From: Anaerococcus obesiensis ph10
Lineage (GTDB): Bacteria; Bacillota; Clostridia; Tissierellales; Peptoniphilaceae
Assembly: GCF_000311745.1 (NCBI RefSeq)
Contig: NZ_HE978531.1
Location: forward strand, 1,010,301 to 1,074,300
Reading direction: 5' to 3'
Length of the DNA stretch: 64,000 nt
Position numbers and translations under genes: made by a program. Under the pieces are notes generated by a model that was not told where the DNA came from, did not search any database, and saw only the letters and a list, made by a program, of their open reading frames with translations. Shown piece after piece: positions 44,241-54,711 of this stretch (its first letter is position 1; each line of letters starts with the position of its first letter).

Positions 44241-46565
44241 AGCAAGGCTTCCTTTAAAACTTCTGAAACTCTTGATACCTTTATAAAGTTTATTTTTTCC
44301 CTAACTTCCTTGTCAATATCTTCAATATCTTTTTCATTTTCTTTTGGAATAATTACATTTTTTATATCATAAGCATAAGCTGCGAGGGCTTTTTCTTTAA
44401 GTCCTCCGATTGGCAAAACTTCTCCTGTGATTGTAACTTCGCCCGTCATTGCAAGATCCGATCTTACTTTTTTTCCTGTAAGAGCTGATGCAATTGCAGT
44501 TGTCATTGTAATTCCTGCTGATGGGCCATCTTTTGGAGTTGCTCCTTCTGGAACGTGAACGTGAATGTCTTTATTTTTATAAAAATCTGGATCGATTTCT
44601 AATTCTTTTGAATTTTTTCTCAAATATGAAATTGCAGCTTGGGCTGATTCTTTCATTACATCTCCCAAACTTCCTGTAAATAAATTTGCCCCTTTTCCGT
44701 CCATGGCATTTACTTCAATTGTTAAAATTGTTCCGCCAACTTGAGTCCAAGCAAGTCCATTTGCAATTCCAATTTTATCTTCTTTGAGTCTTTGGTCTTC
44801 AAAAAATCTCTCCTTGCCAAGATATTTCTCATAATTTCTCATAGAAACATTGACCTTCTCTTTTCCTTCAAGAATTTCTTTTACAGCACGTCTACATATT
44901 TTTGCAATATTTCTTTCAAGTGACCTTACTCCTGCTTCTCTTGTGTAGGATTTTATGATTTTTTCTATAACTGGATCTGAAATATTCAAATCATCTTTAC
45001 AAAGACCGTTGTTTTCCATTTCTTTTTTAATCAAATATCTTTTGGCAATTTCTTCCTTTTCTCTTTGAGTGTAACCAGAAATTTCTATAATTTCAAGCCT
45101 ATCAAAAAGTGCTGGAGGAATATTTGAAATATCATTTGCTGTTGTTATAAAAAATACTTCTGATAAATCAAAACCAATATCAAGATAACGGTCAATAAAT
45201 TTATCATTTTGTTCAGGATCTAAAACCTCAAGAAGGGCTGATGAAGGATCTCCCCTAAAATCTGAACCCAACTTATCAATTTCATCTAGCAAAAATACTG
45301 GATTTTTTACTTTTATTCTTGATATATTTGATAAAACTCTTCCAGCCATAGCCCCAACATAAGTTCTTCTGTGACCTCTTATTTCTGATTCATCAGTCAC
45401 TCCACCAAGACGCATGGAAATAAATTTACGATTTAAAGCACGAGCAATTGATTTTGCAATAGAAGTTTTTCCAACTCCAGGAGGGCCAGCAAGACAAATT
45501 ACAGCAGCTTGGTTGTCTCCTTTTTTCTTTCTTACAGCAATTGATTCTAAAATTCTCTCCTTAACTTCCATAAGTCCATAATGGTCTTCATCCAAAACTT
45601 TTTTGGCATGAATTATATCCAAATTATCCTTTGATTTTTTGGACCAAGGAAGAGATAAAACAAAATCAAGGTAGGAAGTTATAACCCCATAATCAGGGCT
45701 CATTTCAGGAATCATTTCAAGTCTATCAATACTTTTTAATAAAGTTTCCTTATCTTCCTTATCGATTTTTAATTTTTAATTTTTTCCTAAAGGCATCCGC
45801 CTCGTTCAAATCTTTTCCTGTCAAATCATTTAATTCATTTTTAACAACATCAAGTTTTTCCCTAAGATAATATTCTTTTTGTCCCTTATTAATATTTTCT
45901 TGAACCTTAGAATCTATTTTTTTTGACAAATCTTTTAGTTCAATTTCTTTTTGAATAAGCCTATGAAGATTAATAAGTTTTTCTTCAATATCAAGCTCTT
46001 TTAAAAGGGAATAATTTTCTTTTGGACTTAAAGGAAGATAATATGTTATTAAATTTGCAAGTTTATCAATATTTTCAATTTCTACCAAAGAAAAAGCAAT
46101 TTCTGGTGGAATAGAATTGTCAATTGAAACATAAGATCTAAAATCTTCAACCAACATTTTTTTCAAGGCTTCTATATTTTCGTTACTTTCAAAATTTTCT
46201 TCATCGAAAATATATTCTTTAACCTCTGCCTTAAAAAATCCATCTTCAATTTTTACATCCAAAACTTCGCCAACAGATTTTGCTTCAATCAAAACCCTAA
46301 GCTCTCCATTTTGCAAATTAAAAGTTTGTTTTATGCTTGCAATTGTTCCATAATCATAAATATCTTCTTTTTTCGGATTATCTTCTAAAATATCTTTTTG
46401 ATTTACCAAAAAAATTTCAGATTCATTTAACAAAGCATCTTCTACAGCCTTTTTTGAAACTGCTCTTTGGCAATCAAAGTGGACTACTGTATCAGGAAAA
46501 GCCCACAAGCCCCTAACAGGAACCATTGGATATTCTTTTGTATCTATTTTATAGATAAAGCTCAT
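44237..46565 (-). pseudogene. lon: ATP-dependent protease Lon, single-base frameshift
   Basis: Two frames together give a complete Lon of about 775 residues. The N-terminal LAN substrate domain is in 45759-46565 (YPMVPVRGLWAFPDTVVHF), followed by the helical linker. AAA+ motifs (GPPGVGKTSIAKSIA, FLLDEIDKL) and the Ser-Lys protease dyad ([19 protein letters not shown]) are in 44237-45715. The frame breaks in the T5/T5/T6 cluster at 45766-45785, where removing one base restores RKK..IDKEDKETLLKSI; 2329 bases is one too many. Such a loss in a widely conserved protease gene with no other decay suggests a sequencing insertion. Lon degrades misfolded and regulatory proteins in the cytosol. Confidence 0.9.
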
Positions 46566-46581
46566 TTTATCTCCTTGTAGT

Positions 46582-46609
46582 AAAAAGGGAGCCCAATGTC
46601 TCCCTTTTT
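46582..46609 (-). terminator. Terminator between clpX and lon
   Basis: AAAAAGGGAG / CTCCCTTTTT stem overlapping the last base of clpX. It separates tig-clpP-clpX from lon-engB, so lon probably has partial read-through or its own promoter. Confidence 0.85.
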
Positions 46610-47817
46610 TATTTGTATATTAATTTTTTCTTATCTTTTATAGCACCTTTTGATACAATAACTTCTTTTATATGATCTTTTGAAGGAATCTCAAACATTA
46701 CATCCAAAAGCAAATCTTCCAAAATTGTCCTAAGTCCTCTAGCACCTGTTTCTTGCTTGAAGGCTTTTTCGGCAATTTCTTTGACTGCTTCATCTTCAAA
46801 AGTTAATTTTACTCCATCAAGCTCAAATAATTTTTGATATTGTTTTAATAGAGAATTTTTTGGCTCTTGTAAAATTTTTACAAGACTATTTACATCCAAA
46901 TCTTCAAGTGAAACAACTATTGGAACTCTTCCAATAAATTCTGGAATTAATCCAAATTTCAAAAGATCTTCAGTTGTAACATCTGCCAAAGAAACTTCTT
47001 TATTTTCACTATCTTCTGAACCAAAACCAATTGACTTTTTGTTGGTTCTTTGTTTTATTATATCTTTAATTCCATCAAAGGCTCCACCAACAATAAACAA
47101 AATATTTGTTGTATCAACTTGGATATATTCTTGGCTTGGATGTTTTCTTCCACCTTGTGGAGGAACATTTGCAACAGTTCCTTCAATTAATTTTAAAAGT
47201 GCTTGTTGAACTCCTTCTCCACTAACATCACGAGTAATTGAAGGATTTTCACTTTTTCTAGTTATTTTATCTATTTCATCAATGTAGATTATTCCTGTTT
47301 GGGCAAGCTCAATATCATAATCAGCAGCTTGAACTAATTTCAAAATTATATTTTCAACATCTTCTCCAACATATCCTGCTTCAGTCAAACTTGTTGCATC
47401 TGCAATTGCAAATGGAACGTTTAATTTCTTGGCAAGAGTTTGAGCAAGAAGAGTTTTTCCAGAACCAGTTGGTCCAAGCATCAAAATATTTGATTTTTGT
47501 AGCTCAACATCATCTTTGCTATCATAATTTGAATTTATTCTTTTGTAATGATTATATACTGAAACTGATAGTGTTTTTTTTGCCATTTCTTGTTGGATTA
47601 CATATTGATCTAAATAATCTTTTATCTCACTTGGTGTGGCAAGATCAATGTCCATGTGGCTGTGTTCAACTAATTCTTCTCTTTGAATAATTGATGAACA
47701 AAGCTCAATGCATTCATTACAAATAAAGGCATCTGGTCCTGCAATTAATCTATCAACTTCATCAGCGCTTTTCCCACAAAAGGAACATCTATTTTCTTCA
47801 AATTCCATTTTACCCAT
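46609..47817 (-). CDS. clpX: ClpX, ATPase subunit of ClpXP
   Basis: 402 residues. The N-terminal zinc-binding domain has [14 protein letters not shown] and ICNECIELC (four Cys). The AAA+ module has [22 protein letters not shown], the [13 protein letters not shown] pore region and a GARGLR sensor 2; the IGFGSE loop needed to dock on ClpP is present near residue 265. It unfolds tagged substrates and feeds them to ClpP. The start lies two bases from the clpP stop, the conserved tig-clpP-clpX operon. Confidence 0.96.
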   Translation of the reverse strand: MGKMEFEENRCSFCGKSADEVDRLIAGPDAFICNECIELCSSIIQREELVEHSHMDIDLATPSEIKDYLDQYVIQQEMAKKTLSVSVYNHYKRINSNYDSKDDVELQKSNILMLGPTGSGKTLLAQTLAKKLNVPFAIADATSLTEAGYVGEDVENIILKLVQAADYDIELAQTGIIYIDEIDKITRKSENPSITRDVSGEGVQQALLKLIEGTVANVPPQGGRKHPSQEYIQVDTTNILFIVGGAFDGIKDIIKQRTNKKSIGFGSEDSENKEVSLADVTTEDLLKFGLIPEFIGRVPIVVSLEDLDVNSLVKILQEPKNSLLKQYQKLFELDGVKLTFEDEAVKEIAEKAFKQETGARGLRTILEDLLLDVMFEIPSKDHIKEVIVSKGAIKDKKKLIYK

Positions 47818-47819
47818 AC

Positions 47820-48407
47820 TTATTCTATTACCTTGTCTATTAAGCCATATTCTTTTGCTTCATAAGCATCCATAGCAAAATCTCTGTCTGTATCTTTTTG
47901 AATTTTTTCAATACTTTGACCAGTATTATCTGCCAAAATTTTATTTAATCTTTTTTTCATTTTTAAAATTTGCTCAGCTTGGATTTGAATATCGCTTGCT
48001 TGACCTTGAGCTCCACCTGATGGTTGATGGATTAGGATGTTTGAATTTGGAAGAGAAAATCTCTTTCCCTTTGCTCCAGATGAAAGCAAAACTGCTCCCA
48101 TTGATGCAGCTTGACCTATACAGATTGTAGATACATCTGGTTTTATATAATTCATTGTGTCATAGATTGCAAGTCCTGCTGTAACTACACCACCTGGCGA
48201 ATTTATATAAAATTGAATATCCTTATTTGGATCTTGGCTTTCTAAAAATAAGAGTTGAGCAATAATTATATCACTTACTCCATCTTCAACAGGACCTGTT
48301 AGAAAAATAATCCTATCTTTTAATAATCTTGAGTAAATATCATAAGCACGCTCGCCCCTATTTGTTTGCTCTATAACTGTAGGAACTAAAAAGTTTTTTG
48401 CGTTCAT
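47820..48407 (-). CDS. clpP: ClpP, proteolytic subunit of ClpXP
   Basis: 195 residues with the Ser-His-Asp triad: catalytic Ser in [14 protein letters not shown], His in [14 protein letters not shown], and Asp in [11 protein letters not shown]. The N terminus ([20 protein letters not shown]) is the canonical ClpP1 type. It forms the tetradecameric peptidase chamber capped by ClpX. Located between tig and clpX with short gaps. Confidence 0.96.
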   Translation of the reverse strand: MNAKNFLVPTVIEQTNRGERAYDIYSRLLKDRIIFLTGPVEDGVSDIIIAQLLFLESQDPNKDIQFYINSPGGVVTAGLAIYDTMNYIKPDVSTICIGQAASMGAVLLSSGAKGKRFSLPNSNILIHQPSGGAQGQASDIQIQAEQILKMKKRLNKILADNTGQSIEKIQKDTDRDFAMDAYEAKEYGLIDKVIE

Positions 48408-48439
48408 AAAATCTCCTTATCTTTTGGAGTTTATGATTA

Positions 48440-49774
48440 CTAGTCTTCTTTTTCGTCTTCTTTATTTTCTTCTTCTTTTTTAGCTGGAACTAATTTTACA
48501 TTTTTTTCTAGAAGTTCTACAGCTTTTCTTCTTTTAACATTTTCTATAACTGTATCTCTAGAAACATTCTTTTCGAAGATTTCTTTGAATTTTTCGTAAT
48601 CGTCTACTCCATATTGTTTAGCGGCATCTTTTATTTCATTTTCTATTTCTTCATCACTTACTTCAATATTTTCTTTCAAAGCAACTTCGTCCATTACAAG
48701 ATTTGCTTTTACTTTATCTTCTGCAACAGCTCTATATTGATCTCTAATTGCAGACATATCCATTTTTGTCATTTCAATATATTGTTGTAAAGAAATTCCC
48801 ATTTGACGTAATCTTTGGTCAAGATTTTGCATTTCAAGATCAATTTCTTGGTTTACTAATGGATCTGGAGCGCTTACTTCAGATTTTTCTACCAAAGCTT
48901 TGATTGCTTCATTTTGAATTTGATTTTTTACAAATTTTTCTTTATCTTCTTTAAGATTTTTCTTTGTATCTTCTTTTAATTCTTCTAATGTTTCAAATTC
49001 AGAAATATCTTTTGCAAATTCATCGTCAATTTCTGGAAGTTCTTTTCTTGAAATTGAATTGATTTCTACTTCAAATCTTGCATCTTTTCCTTGGAATTCT
49101 TTTGCTTGATAATCTTCAGGGAAAGTTACATTTACATCAAATTTTTCTCCAACTTTGTGGCCTTCAACTTGTTTTTCAAAATCGCCTACAAATGATTTTG
49201 ATCCAAGAACTAAATCATGATTTTCAGCTTTTCCGCCTTCAAATCTTTCTCCATCAAGAAAACCATCAAAATCGATATTTACTGTATCTCCATCTTGAGC
49301 TTCGCCGTCTTCTATTGGAATAATTCTTGCATTTTCTTCTTGTTGGTGTTTAAGTTCGTGTTCTACATCTTCATCTGTAACTTCTGTTGGGATTTCTGTA
49401 ACTTCAAGCTCAGAATAATCTCCAAGTGTTGGATGTGGTTTTGTTTCAACTTCTACTTTAAATACAACGTCTTTTCCTTTTTCTATATCGTCAAAATCAA
49501 CTGATGGTTGATCTATTACTTCAAGATTTAATTCATCAATTGCCTTGTTATAAGGTTCTGGGAAAACTTCTTGAATTGCTTCATCGTAGAATACTTCTAC
49601 TCCGTACATTTTTTCAATAATTCTTTTTGGAACTTTTCCTTTTCTAAATCCATCTACCCTATATCTAGACTTATTTTTTTTATAAACATTATTAACTGCT
49701 TTTTCAAAATCTTCAGCAGCTACTACTAAGTCAAATTTTGCTATATTATTTTCATGTGATTTTAATTCTGTCAT
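48440..49774 (-). CDS. tig: Trigger factor
   Basis: 444 residues: the ribosome-binding N-terminal domain with YRVDGFRKGKVPKRIIEKMYG (contains the GFRxGKxP ribosome signature), an FKBP-like peptidyl-prolyl isomerase domain (about 150-240, DGDTVNIDFDGFLDGERFEGG), and a long helical chaperone arm. The C-terminal tail is a run of Glu/Lys/Asp. It meets nascent chains at the ribosome exit. It is the first gene of the tig-clpP-clpX operon. Confidence 0.96.
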   Translation of the reverse strand: MTELKSHENNIAKFDLVVAAEDFEKAVNNVYKKNKSRYRVDGFRKGKVPKRIIEKMYGVEVFYDEAIQEVFPEPYNKAIDELNLEVIDQPSVDFDDIEKGKDVVFKVEVETKPHPTLGDYSELEVTEIPTEVTDEDVEHELKHQQEENARIIPIEDGEAQDGDTVNIDFDGFLDGERFEGGKAENHDLVLGSKSFVGDFEKQVEGHKVGEKFDVNVTFPEDYQAKEFQGKDARFEVEINSISRKELPEIDDEFAKDISEFETLEELKEDTKKNLKEDKEKFVKNQIQNEAIKALVEKSEVSAPDPLVNQEIDLEMQNLDQRLRQMGISLQQYIEMTKMDMSAIRDQYRAVAEDKVKANLVMDEVALKENIEVSDEEIENEIKDAAKQYGVDDYEKFKEIFEKNVSRDTVIENVKRRKAVELLEKNVKLVPAKKEEENKEDEKED

Positions 49775-49823
49775 CGTTTTGCCTCCTAAAACACTACATA
49801 CTCATTAGTTTAATATACTACTT

Positions 49824-51152
49824 CTAATAATTTCTATCAAGATTATTGTATTTATTTTTTATATATTTAACAATTTCACTTTTTTTATTTTCTAATTTTT
49901 CATCCATTACCAAATTATAAACTTCATTTAAAATCTCTCCAAGTTTTTTTCCCTCTTTAAATCCCATTTCTATTAAATCATTTCCTGAAAAATCAATTTG
50001 ATCTTTTTTCCTTGGAGTATTTGAATTTAAAATCTCTTCTAAAAGTATTTTTGCATTTGAAATATTTTCTGTATTATCGTGAACTGTCGAAAGAACATCT
50101 GCTTTTTGCAAATCAAACAAATCGTAAATATTTTCATCTCCAACTTTTCTCAAAAGCTTTCTTACAGATTTTTTTGTGTATGTATTGGTATTATCCATGT
50201 GCCTTTCTACCAATAGTGATGTGTTTTCTATAAATTTTTTGGAATATTTTAAATCTTTTAGTCTATTTTTAATTATTTCTTTTGATATTTCTTGGTGTCC
50301 AAAAAATCTACCCTCTCCATTTTCATCAAGAAAAAATGTATCAATTTTTCCTGTATCGTGAAAAAGCCCTGCCATTCTTGTTTTTAAATTTGCTGGCGTC
50401 ATATCCAATACTTTCATAGAATGTTCAAATAAATCAAATTTATGGTGGGAGGAATGTTGATTAAAGCCTATCATTTTTTTAACTTCTGGAAATATATATT
50501 CCAAAAGACCAAGCTTTTCTAATAATCTAATTCCTTTTGATGGATTTTTAGATAATAAAATTTTATTAATTTCATCCCTAATTCTTTCTTTTGATATTTC
50601 TTCTATATTATTTTTCTTATTTTTTATTGCATTTTTAAAATTTTCTTCAATTTCAAAATCCAAAACTGTAGCAAATCTTACTGCTCTTAAAGCTCTTAGA
50701 TAATCTTCTTCTATTCTTTCGTAAGGATTGCCAACAGCTCTTATTATCTTATCCTTTAAATCTTTTTTCCCATCAAATAAATCTATTATCTTGCCATTTC
50801 TTTCTGCCATGGCATTTATGGTAAAATCTCTTCTTTTTAAATCTTCTTCAATTGTATCTGAAAAGGAAATTTTATCAGGATGCCTTTTGTCTTTGTATAG
50901 AGATTCAGCCCTAAAACTTGTAATTTCAAATTCTTCGGATTTATAAATAACCTTTATTGTTCCAAATTTTTTCCCTATATCTATTAATTTCATATCAGAA
51001 AAAATTTTCATTATTTGTTCTGGTCTAGCTCTTGTTGTCAAATCAATATCGTGGATTTTCTCTCCCAAAAGCTTATCCCTTAGTGCTCCGCCTACAATAT
51101 AAGTTTCAAAACCAGAATCTTCAAGTCTTTTTACTAAATATTTATAGGACAT
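49824..51152 (-). CDS. cca: CCA tRNA nucleotidyltransferase
   Basis: 442 residues. The class II nucleotidyltransferase head has GGALRDKLLGEKIHDIDLTT (GGxVRD and DxD motifs), RRDFTINAMA and the EDYLRALRAVRFA motif; the C-terminal half has an HD domain (GLFHDTGK; LVERHMD). It adds or repairs the 3' CCA of tRNA; the HD domain gives the phosphodiesterase-type activity known in some family members. The gene starts at the last base of cdaR, so it is translationally coupled to c-di-AMP genes. Confidence 0.93.
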   Translation of the reverse strand: MSYKYLVKRLEDSGFETYIVGGALRDKLLGEKIHDIDLTTRARPEQIMKIFSDMKLIDIGKKFGTIKVIYKSEEFEITSFRAESLYKDKRHPDKISFSDTIEEDLKRRDFTINAMAERNGKIIDLFDGKKDLKDKIIRAVGNPYERIEEDYLRALRAVRFATVLDFEIEENFKNAIKNKKNNIEEISKERIRDEINKILLSKNPSKGIRLLEKLGLLEYIFPEVKKMIGFNQHSSHHKFDLFEHSMKVLDMTPANLKTRMAGLFHDTGKIDTFFLDENGEGRFFGHQEISKEIIKNRLKDLKYSKKFIENTSLLVERHMDNTNTYTKKSVRKLLRKVGDENIYDLFDLQKADVLSTVHDNTENISNAKILLEEILNSNTPRKKDQIDFSGNDLIEMGFKEGKKLGEILNEVYNLVMDEKLENKKSEIVKYIKNKYNNLDRNY

Positions 51153-52090
51153 TAATTTTTCTTTCCTAATTTCACATAGACATTTACAAAATAATCTCCC
51201 TCATTTAGCTCGACAGCTTGTGGGATTTCAAGTTCTACTCTTTGTTCAAATTCGTCGTTTTTCAAATTTGATAGGTCGATTTCTCTAGTTTTAATTGCAC
51301 TTATTTTATCAACAATACTTTTTTCTCCCTTTAATATAACCTTGTTTGGAGAAATTTTACTTTCTTCAATTTGCATATTTTTTGGAAGATTGTCGTAATT
51401 TAATTCTACGCCTACTTCCTTACTTTGGAGAACATCAAAAGAAATTGACACATCATTTTGTGACAAGTCTACATTTTCTACAGCTTTTCCATCTTTATCT
51501 ACAGCTTTTACTCCAATATCATGAATTTTCCCATCAAGATATTCTTCTTCATTTATATTTAGTACAATTTTATCAACCTTATCAACATAATTTCTAAGGC
51601 CAGATACAGTGATTTTTTTGGTAGATTGCTCGCTTACATTAATAATTTTTGATTCTTTTAGCCTATCAGAAATTTTTATATCTACAGTCAAATCCTTTTT
51701 TACAATTTTTTCCATTTTTAAATTAATGTTTGACGGACTTACACTTTCAATCCTAATTCCTGACGGAACATCAACATTTACATTTAAAGTTTTTATTCCT
51801 TCTGTTGGAACGCCCAAATCTATGCTTGCAACCAAATCTTCTGCTGACAATGATGCAAGATCTGATCTTGAACCTTCAACTTTTACATTTACACTTGCCA
51901 CCTCATCTTTACCAACCAGGGCGTAGCCATCTTTTTGCATTACTTCTTGATTTTTGATTGTTAAAGGAACATTTCTTATAGTTTTTGATAAAGAAGGATT
52001 TGTTGAAGTCATTACAAAAGCCCACATAATGACAGCAACAAGAATTGATAAAACAATCAATTTTCTGTCATTTTTATTATTCATTTTCAA
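51152..52090 (-). CDS. cdaR: YbbR domain protein CdaR
   Basis: 312 residues: one N-terminal membrane helix (about 10-27, LIVLSILVAVIMWAFVMTS) followed by tandem YbbR repeats exposed outside the cell. CdaR binds and modulates the diadenylate cyclase CdaA. The start overlaps the cdaA end by 14 bases. In many Firmicutes glmM follows cdaR; here cca takes that place. Confidence 0.9.
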   Translation of the reverse strand: MKMNNKNDRKLIVLSILVAVIMWAFVMTSTNPSLSKTIRNVPLTIKNQEVMQKDGYALVGKDEVASVNVKVEGSRSDLASLSAEDLVASIDLGVPTEGIKTLNVNVDVPSGIRIESVSPSNINLKMEKIVKKDLTVDIKISDRLKESKIINVSEQSTKKITVSGLRNYVDKVDKIVLNINEEEYLDGKIHDIGVKAVDKDGKAVENVDLSQNDVSISFDVLQSKEVGVELNYDNLPKNMQIEESKISPNKVILKGEKSIVDKISAIKTREIDLSNLKNDEFEQRVELEIPQAVELNEGDYFVNVYVKLGKKN

Positions 52091-52892
52091 TCCTCCTTTT
52101 AAAATTCAATTTATTCTCATCATCTCTTAGCTCTTTCATAAGCCTATCTTTTAAAGACTCGTCATCAAAATATCTATTTATAACACCATTGCTTACTATA
52201 GAAATTGTTCCAGTTTCCTCGCTAACAACAACGACAAGGCAATCACTTTTTTCGCTAATTCCAATAGCTGCTCTGTGACGAGTGCCAAGTTCTTTTGACA
52301 AAGTATTATTTGTAGTTAATGGCAAATAACAAGCTGCCGCTTCAATCAAATCATCACGAATTATAACCGCCCCATCATGAAGAGGTGTGTTGGGAATAAA
52401 AATATTTATCAAAAGTTCGCTGGAAATTTCAGCAGAAAGATTAGTTCCACTTTCAATAATATCGTTAAGTCCAACTTCTCTTTCAATAACCACCAAAGCA
52501 CCAATTTTTTGCCTAGACAAGGAGCTCATAGCAGAAACAATTTCATCAATAGATCTTTCATTCTTATTGTAAGAATCACTAACAAAAAAGCTTCGTCCCC
52601 TACCAATTCTTTCCAAAGCAGACCTTAATTCTGGTTGAAAAACTACAATTATAAATACCAAAGAAACAGTAAAAAATTGATTCATAAGCCATGAAACAGT
52701 ATTTAATTTAAAAATATCAGCAATTGATGCAAAGATTAAAACAAAAATAAATCCCTTCATAACTTGCTCAGCTCTAGTATTTTTGAGAAGCTTTAACAAT
52801 TTATATGCAATAAAAGCAATAAGCGTTATATCAATTATATCTGTAATCCTAATTAGCGATAAATACGCTACAAAATTATCTATGTAAGACAT
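52077..52892 (-). CDS. cdaA: Diadenylate cyclase CdaA
   Basis: 271 residues. Three N-terminal helices (about 14-80) anchor a DAC domain with FQPELRSALERIGRG, the catalytic DGAVIIRDDLIEAA, and LGTRHRAAIGISEKSD (DGA and RHR motifs). It makes cyclic di-AMP from two ATP, a messenger for potassium and osmotic balance and wall homeostasis. CdaR, its regulator, is encoded immediately downstream. Confidence 0.95.
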   Translation of the reverse strand: MSYIDNFVAYLSLIRITDIIDITLIAFIAYKLLKLLKNTRAEQVMKGFIFVLIFASIADIFKLNTVSWLMNQFFTVSLVFIIVVFQPELRSALERIGRGRSFFVSDSYNKNERSIDEIVSAMSSLSRQKIGALVVIEREVGLNDIIESGTNLSAEISSELLINIFIPNTPLHDGAVIIRDDLIEAAACYLPLTTNNTLSKELGTRHRAAIGISEKSDCLVVVVSEETGTISIVSNGVINRYFDDESLKDRLMKELRDDENKLNFKRRIENE

Positions 52893-53027
52893 GTCTACCT
52901 CCTAAGTCTATTTATATTATATACTTTATTATAAAATTTTGTAGAAAGGAAAGGCTTAAATGAAATAAAATTTAAATTTTTTGAAATTTTTATATTTAAA
53001 ATTTTTTGGGGGAAATTTTTTTACAAA

Positions 53028-53059
53028 AAAAATACCAAGTTTTTGACTTGGTATTTTTT
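53028..53059. terminator. Symmetrical terminator hairpin
   Basis: AAAAATACCAAGT / ACTTGGTATTTTT stem upstream of cdaA. It is U-rich on both strands and may end transcripts arriving from 53.1 kb and beyond. Confidence 0.7.
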
Positions 53060-53110
53060 TGATTTTTATTTTTTAATTTAAATTGTTTTTTATTTCTTTG
53101 TACCTATTTC

Positions 53111-53238
53111 GCGGGGCATTAGTAGAAATTGTGCCACAGGCACAATTTTTAGCCTAACATACGCTCTTTGGTTGCGTTAAACTTAATTCAATCTTTAATA
53201 ATTTAAAATTAGAGTTTTACTCTTCGTACTTACTCTGG
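53111..53238. repeat. Palindromic repeat unit, copy 1
   Basis: GCGGGGCATTAG is followed by the palindrome AAATTGTGCC-ACA-GGCACAATTT, TAGCCTAACATACGC and GCGTTAAACTTAATT, then an AT-rich spacer ending in TTCGTACTTACTC. The same unit appears three times in tandem at 54404-54711. There is no coding content. Confidence 0.85.
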
Positions 53239-53808
53239 TTAGTAGTCCGAAGTGGTAAATTTAATATACCAATAAACTTGTAGTGAATTTCAACCCTTTG
53301 CCTTATTTGACCGTCTATTTCTTACTTGTCATAGACATATATTTTATCTTTATATTTCTTTTGACCCTTATCTTATCTGTTCTAATTTTTTTATATAAAA
53401 CTCCTTTCTTGTAATAAAAAAGAGATAACATTTCTGCTATTCCTTTCAAAGTTTCATTGTTAAAATTTATAAAATTCTCTTCAATAATATCTGATATTTC
53501 CTTTTGTATAGATTCTATCTTTATATCTATTCCTTTTTATTGCATGATATAATTTTGTATCCCTGATATAATTTTATTTTATTCATTTTTTGCAATATTA
53601 GACGTCTGAAATTCGTTCGTAATATTAAGAAATTGATAGTCAAGATTTTCTGCCTGTTTCCGATTAACCTCATCAACACGCTTATCTTTTAATTCTTCCT
53701 TACTCTTATAAGACCTCATATATCGACATCCATTTTAATAGTTACCTTCACTATTTTTCATTAAAAATAACTCTCATTTAAATCTCAACTTTTATTTTCT
53801 AATCATTC
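53239..53808. other. Non-coding stretch with ClbS/DfsB debris
   Basis: On the minus strand 53640-53730 encodes SYKSKEELKDKRVDEVNRKQ and then AENLDYQ, an internally deleted N terminus of a ClbS/DfsB-type four-helix protein. Further remnants with stops (FNNETLKGIAEMLSLFYYKK) lie at 53380-53470. No intact gene. Confidence 0.5.
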
Positions 53809-54318
53809 CTATTGATTTTGTACTTGTGTATTTGCCAATAAATCACCCAAATGTCTTTTATCATTACGTATAATACCCATTAATAATAGCAGCACAGCAA
53901 ATCCGATACCTATAAAAAACAACACGATAGCCCATACATCAAAGCCAGTATAAATTCCATGAATCGTACTCATATGTCCTATTTGCCATGGTAAAAATTT
54001 GATTAAGTTTCTTATAAAGCTTGATTTTAAAGATTTATGTTTATAGACGACTTTTAACCCCGCTTTGCGTTTACCAAGACTGCCCTCTTTTGAATAATCC
54101 AAATAAGAAAAAATCAAAATAATCGGAATAACTGATGTTAATAAGGCAATTAATTGTGATTGTAGTTCGTTCATTTTTGGGATTCCTTTAAAAAACAGAT
54201 GATAAACTGCCATGCTTACTCCAAATAAAAATGCTAAATACAAAAGAATAAGTAAATAATCAAAAAACAATTCTTTCATTCGTTTTTTTAATGATATTGG
54301 ATTATTATTCATAAGCAT
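53809..54318 (-). CDS. RDD family membrane protein
   Basis: 169 residues with about four hydrophobic helices (18-38, 52-72, 125-150 and a break) and the RDD pattern: a short basic N terminus before helix 1, EGSLGKRKAGLKVVY between helices, and NDKRHLGDLLANTQV at the end. Function of RDD proteins is mostly unknown; some affect sodium or compatible-solute tolerance. The start overlaps a 28-codon ClbS-like remnant. It lies between repeat units and is probably a recent arrival. Confidence 0.8.
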   Translation of the reverse strand: MLMNNNPISLKKRMKELFFDYLLILLYLAFLFGVSMAVYHLFFKGIPKMNELQSQLIALLTSVIPIILIFSYLDYSKEGSLGKRKAGLKVVYKHKSLKSSFIRNLIKFLPWQIGHMSTIHGIYTGFDVWAIVLFFIGIGFAVLLLLMGIIRNDKRHLGDLLANTQVQNQ

Positions 54319-54395
54319 AATTTATTTATCCTTTCAGTGTCAAAAGCTTTCTTTATCTCATTTTTTAATTCCTTCTTGCTTTCATAATATCTCAT
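54309..54395 (-). pseudogene. ClbS/DfsB N-terminal remnant
   Basis: 28 codons reading RYYESKKELKNEIKKAFD, the start of a ClbS/DfsB-type protein, and then a stop overlapping the RDD start. A second, different remnant of the same family lies at 53640-53730, so two paralogues or one split gene have decayed here. The short frame may now serve to initiate translation into the RDD gene. Confidence 0.5.
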
Positions 54396-54403
54396 ATGCC
54401 GAC

Positions 54404-54711
54404 CTCCGCGGGATGCTTGTAAAAAATGTGCCACAGGCACAATTTCTAGCCCAAGCACGCTATTTAACCGCGTTAAACTTAATTGATTTTCTTACTATTT
54501 TAAAACTAAATTTTTATTCTTCGATTTTACTCCGCGGGGCATTAGTAGAAATTGTGCCACAGGCACAATTTCTAGCCTAACATACGCTCTTTGGTCGCGT
54601 TAAACTTAATTTGGTTTTTTACTTTTTTAAAACTTAATTTTAATTCTTCGTACTTACTCCGCGGCATGCTTGTAAAAAATGTGCCACCGGCACATTTTTT
54701 AGCCAAGCATG
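54404..54711. repeat. Tandem array of palindromic units, copies 2-4
   Basis: Units begin at about 54404, 54530 and 54658, a period of 126-128 bases. Each opens with CTCCGCGG, contains TGTGCCAC(A/C)GGCACA at the centre of a larger palindrome (for copy 4 CATGCTTG...CCAAGCATG), and copies 2 and 3 close with CGCGTTAAACTTAATT plus an AT spacer ending TTCG..TTACTC. Copy 4 overlaps the last codons and stop of the ZIP transporter gene and could be its terminator. Confidence 0.85.

Noticed and set aside
54404-54711. CRISPR array
   Set aside because: The units are about 127 bases long with related, not unique, spacers, and no cas genes are present.
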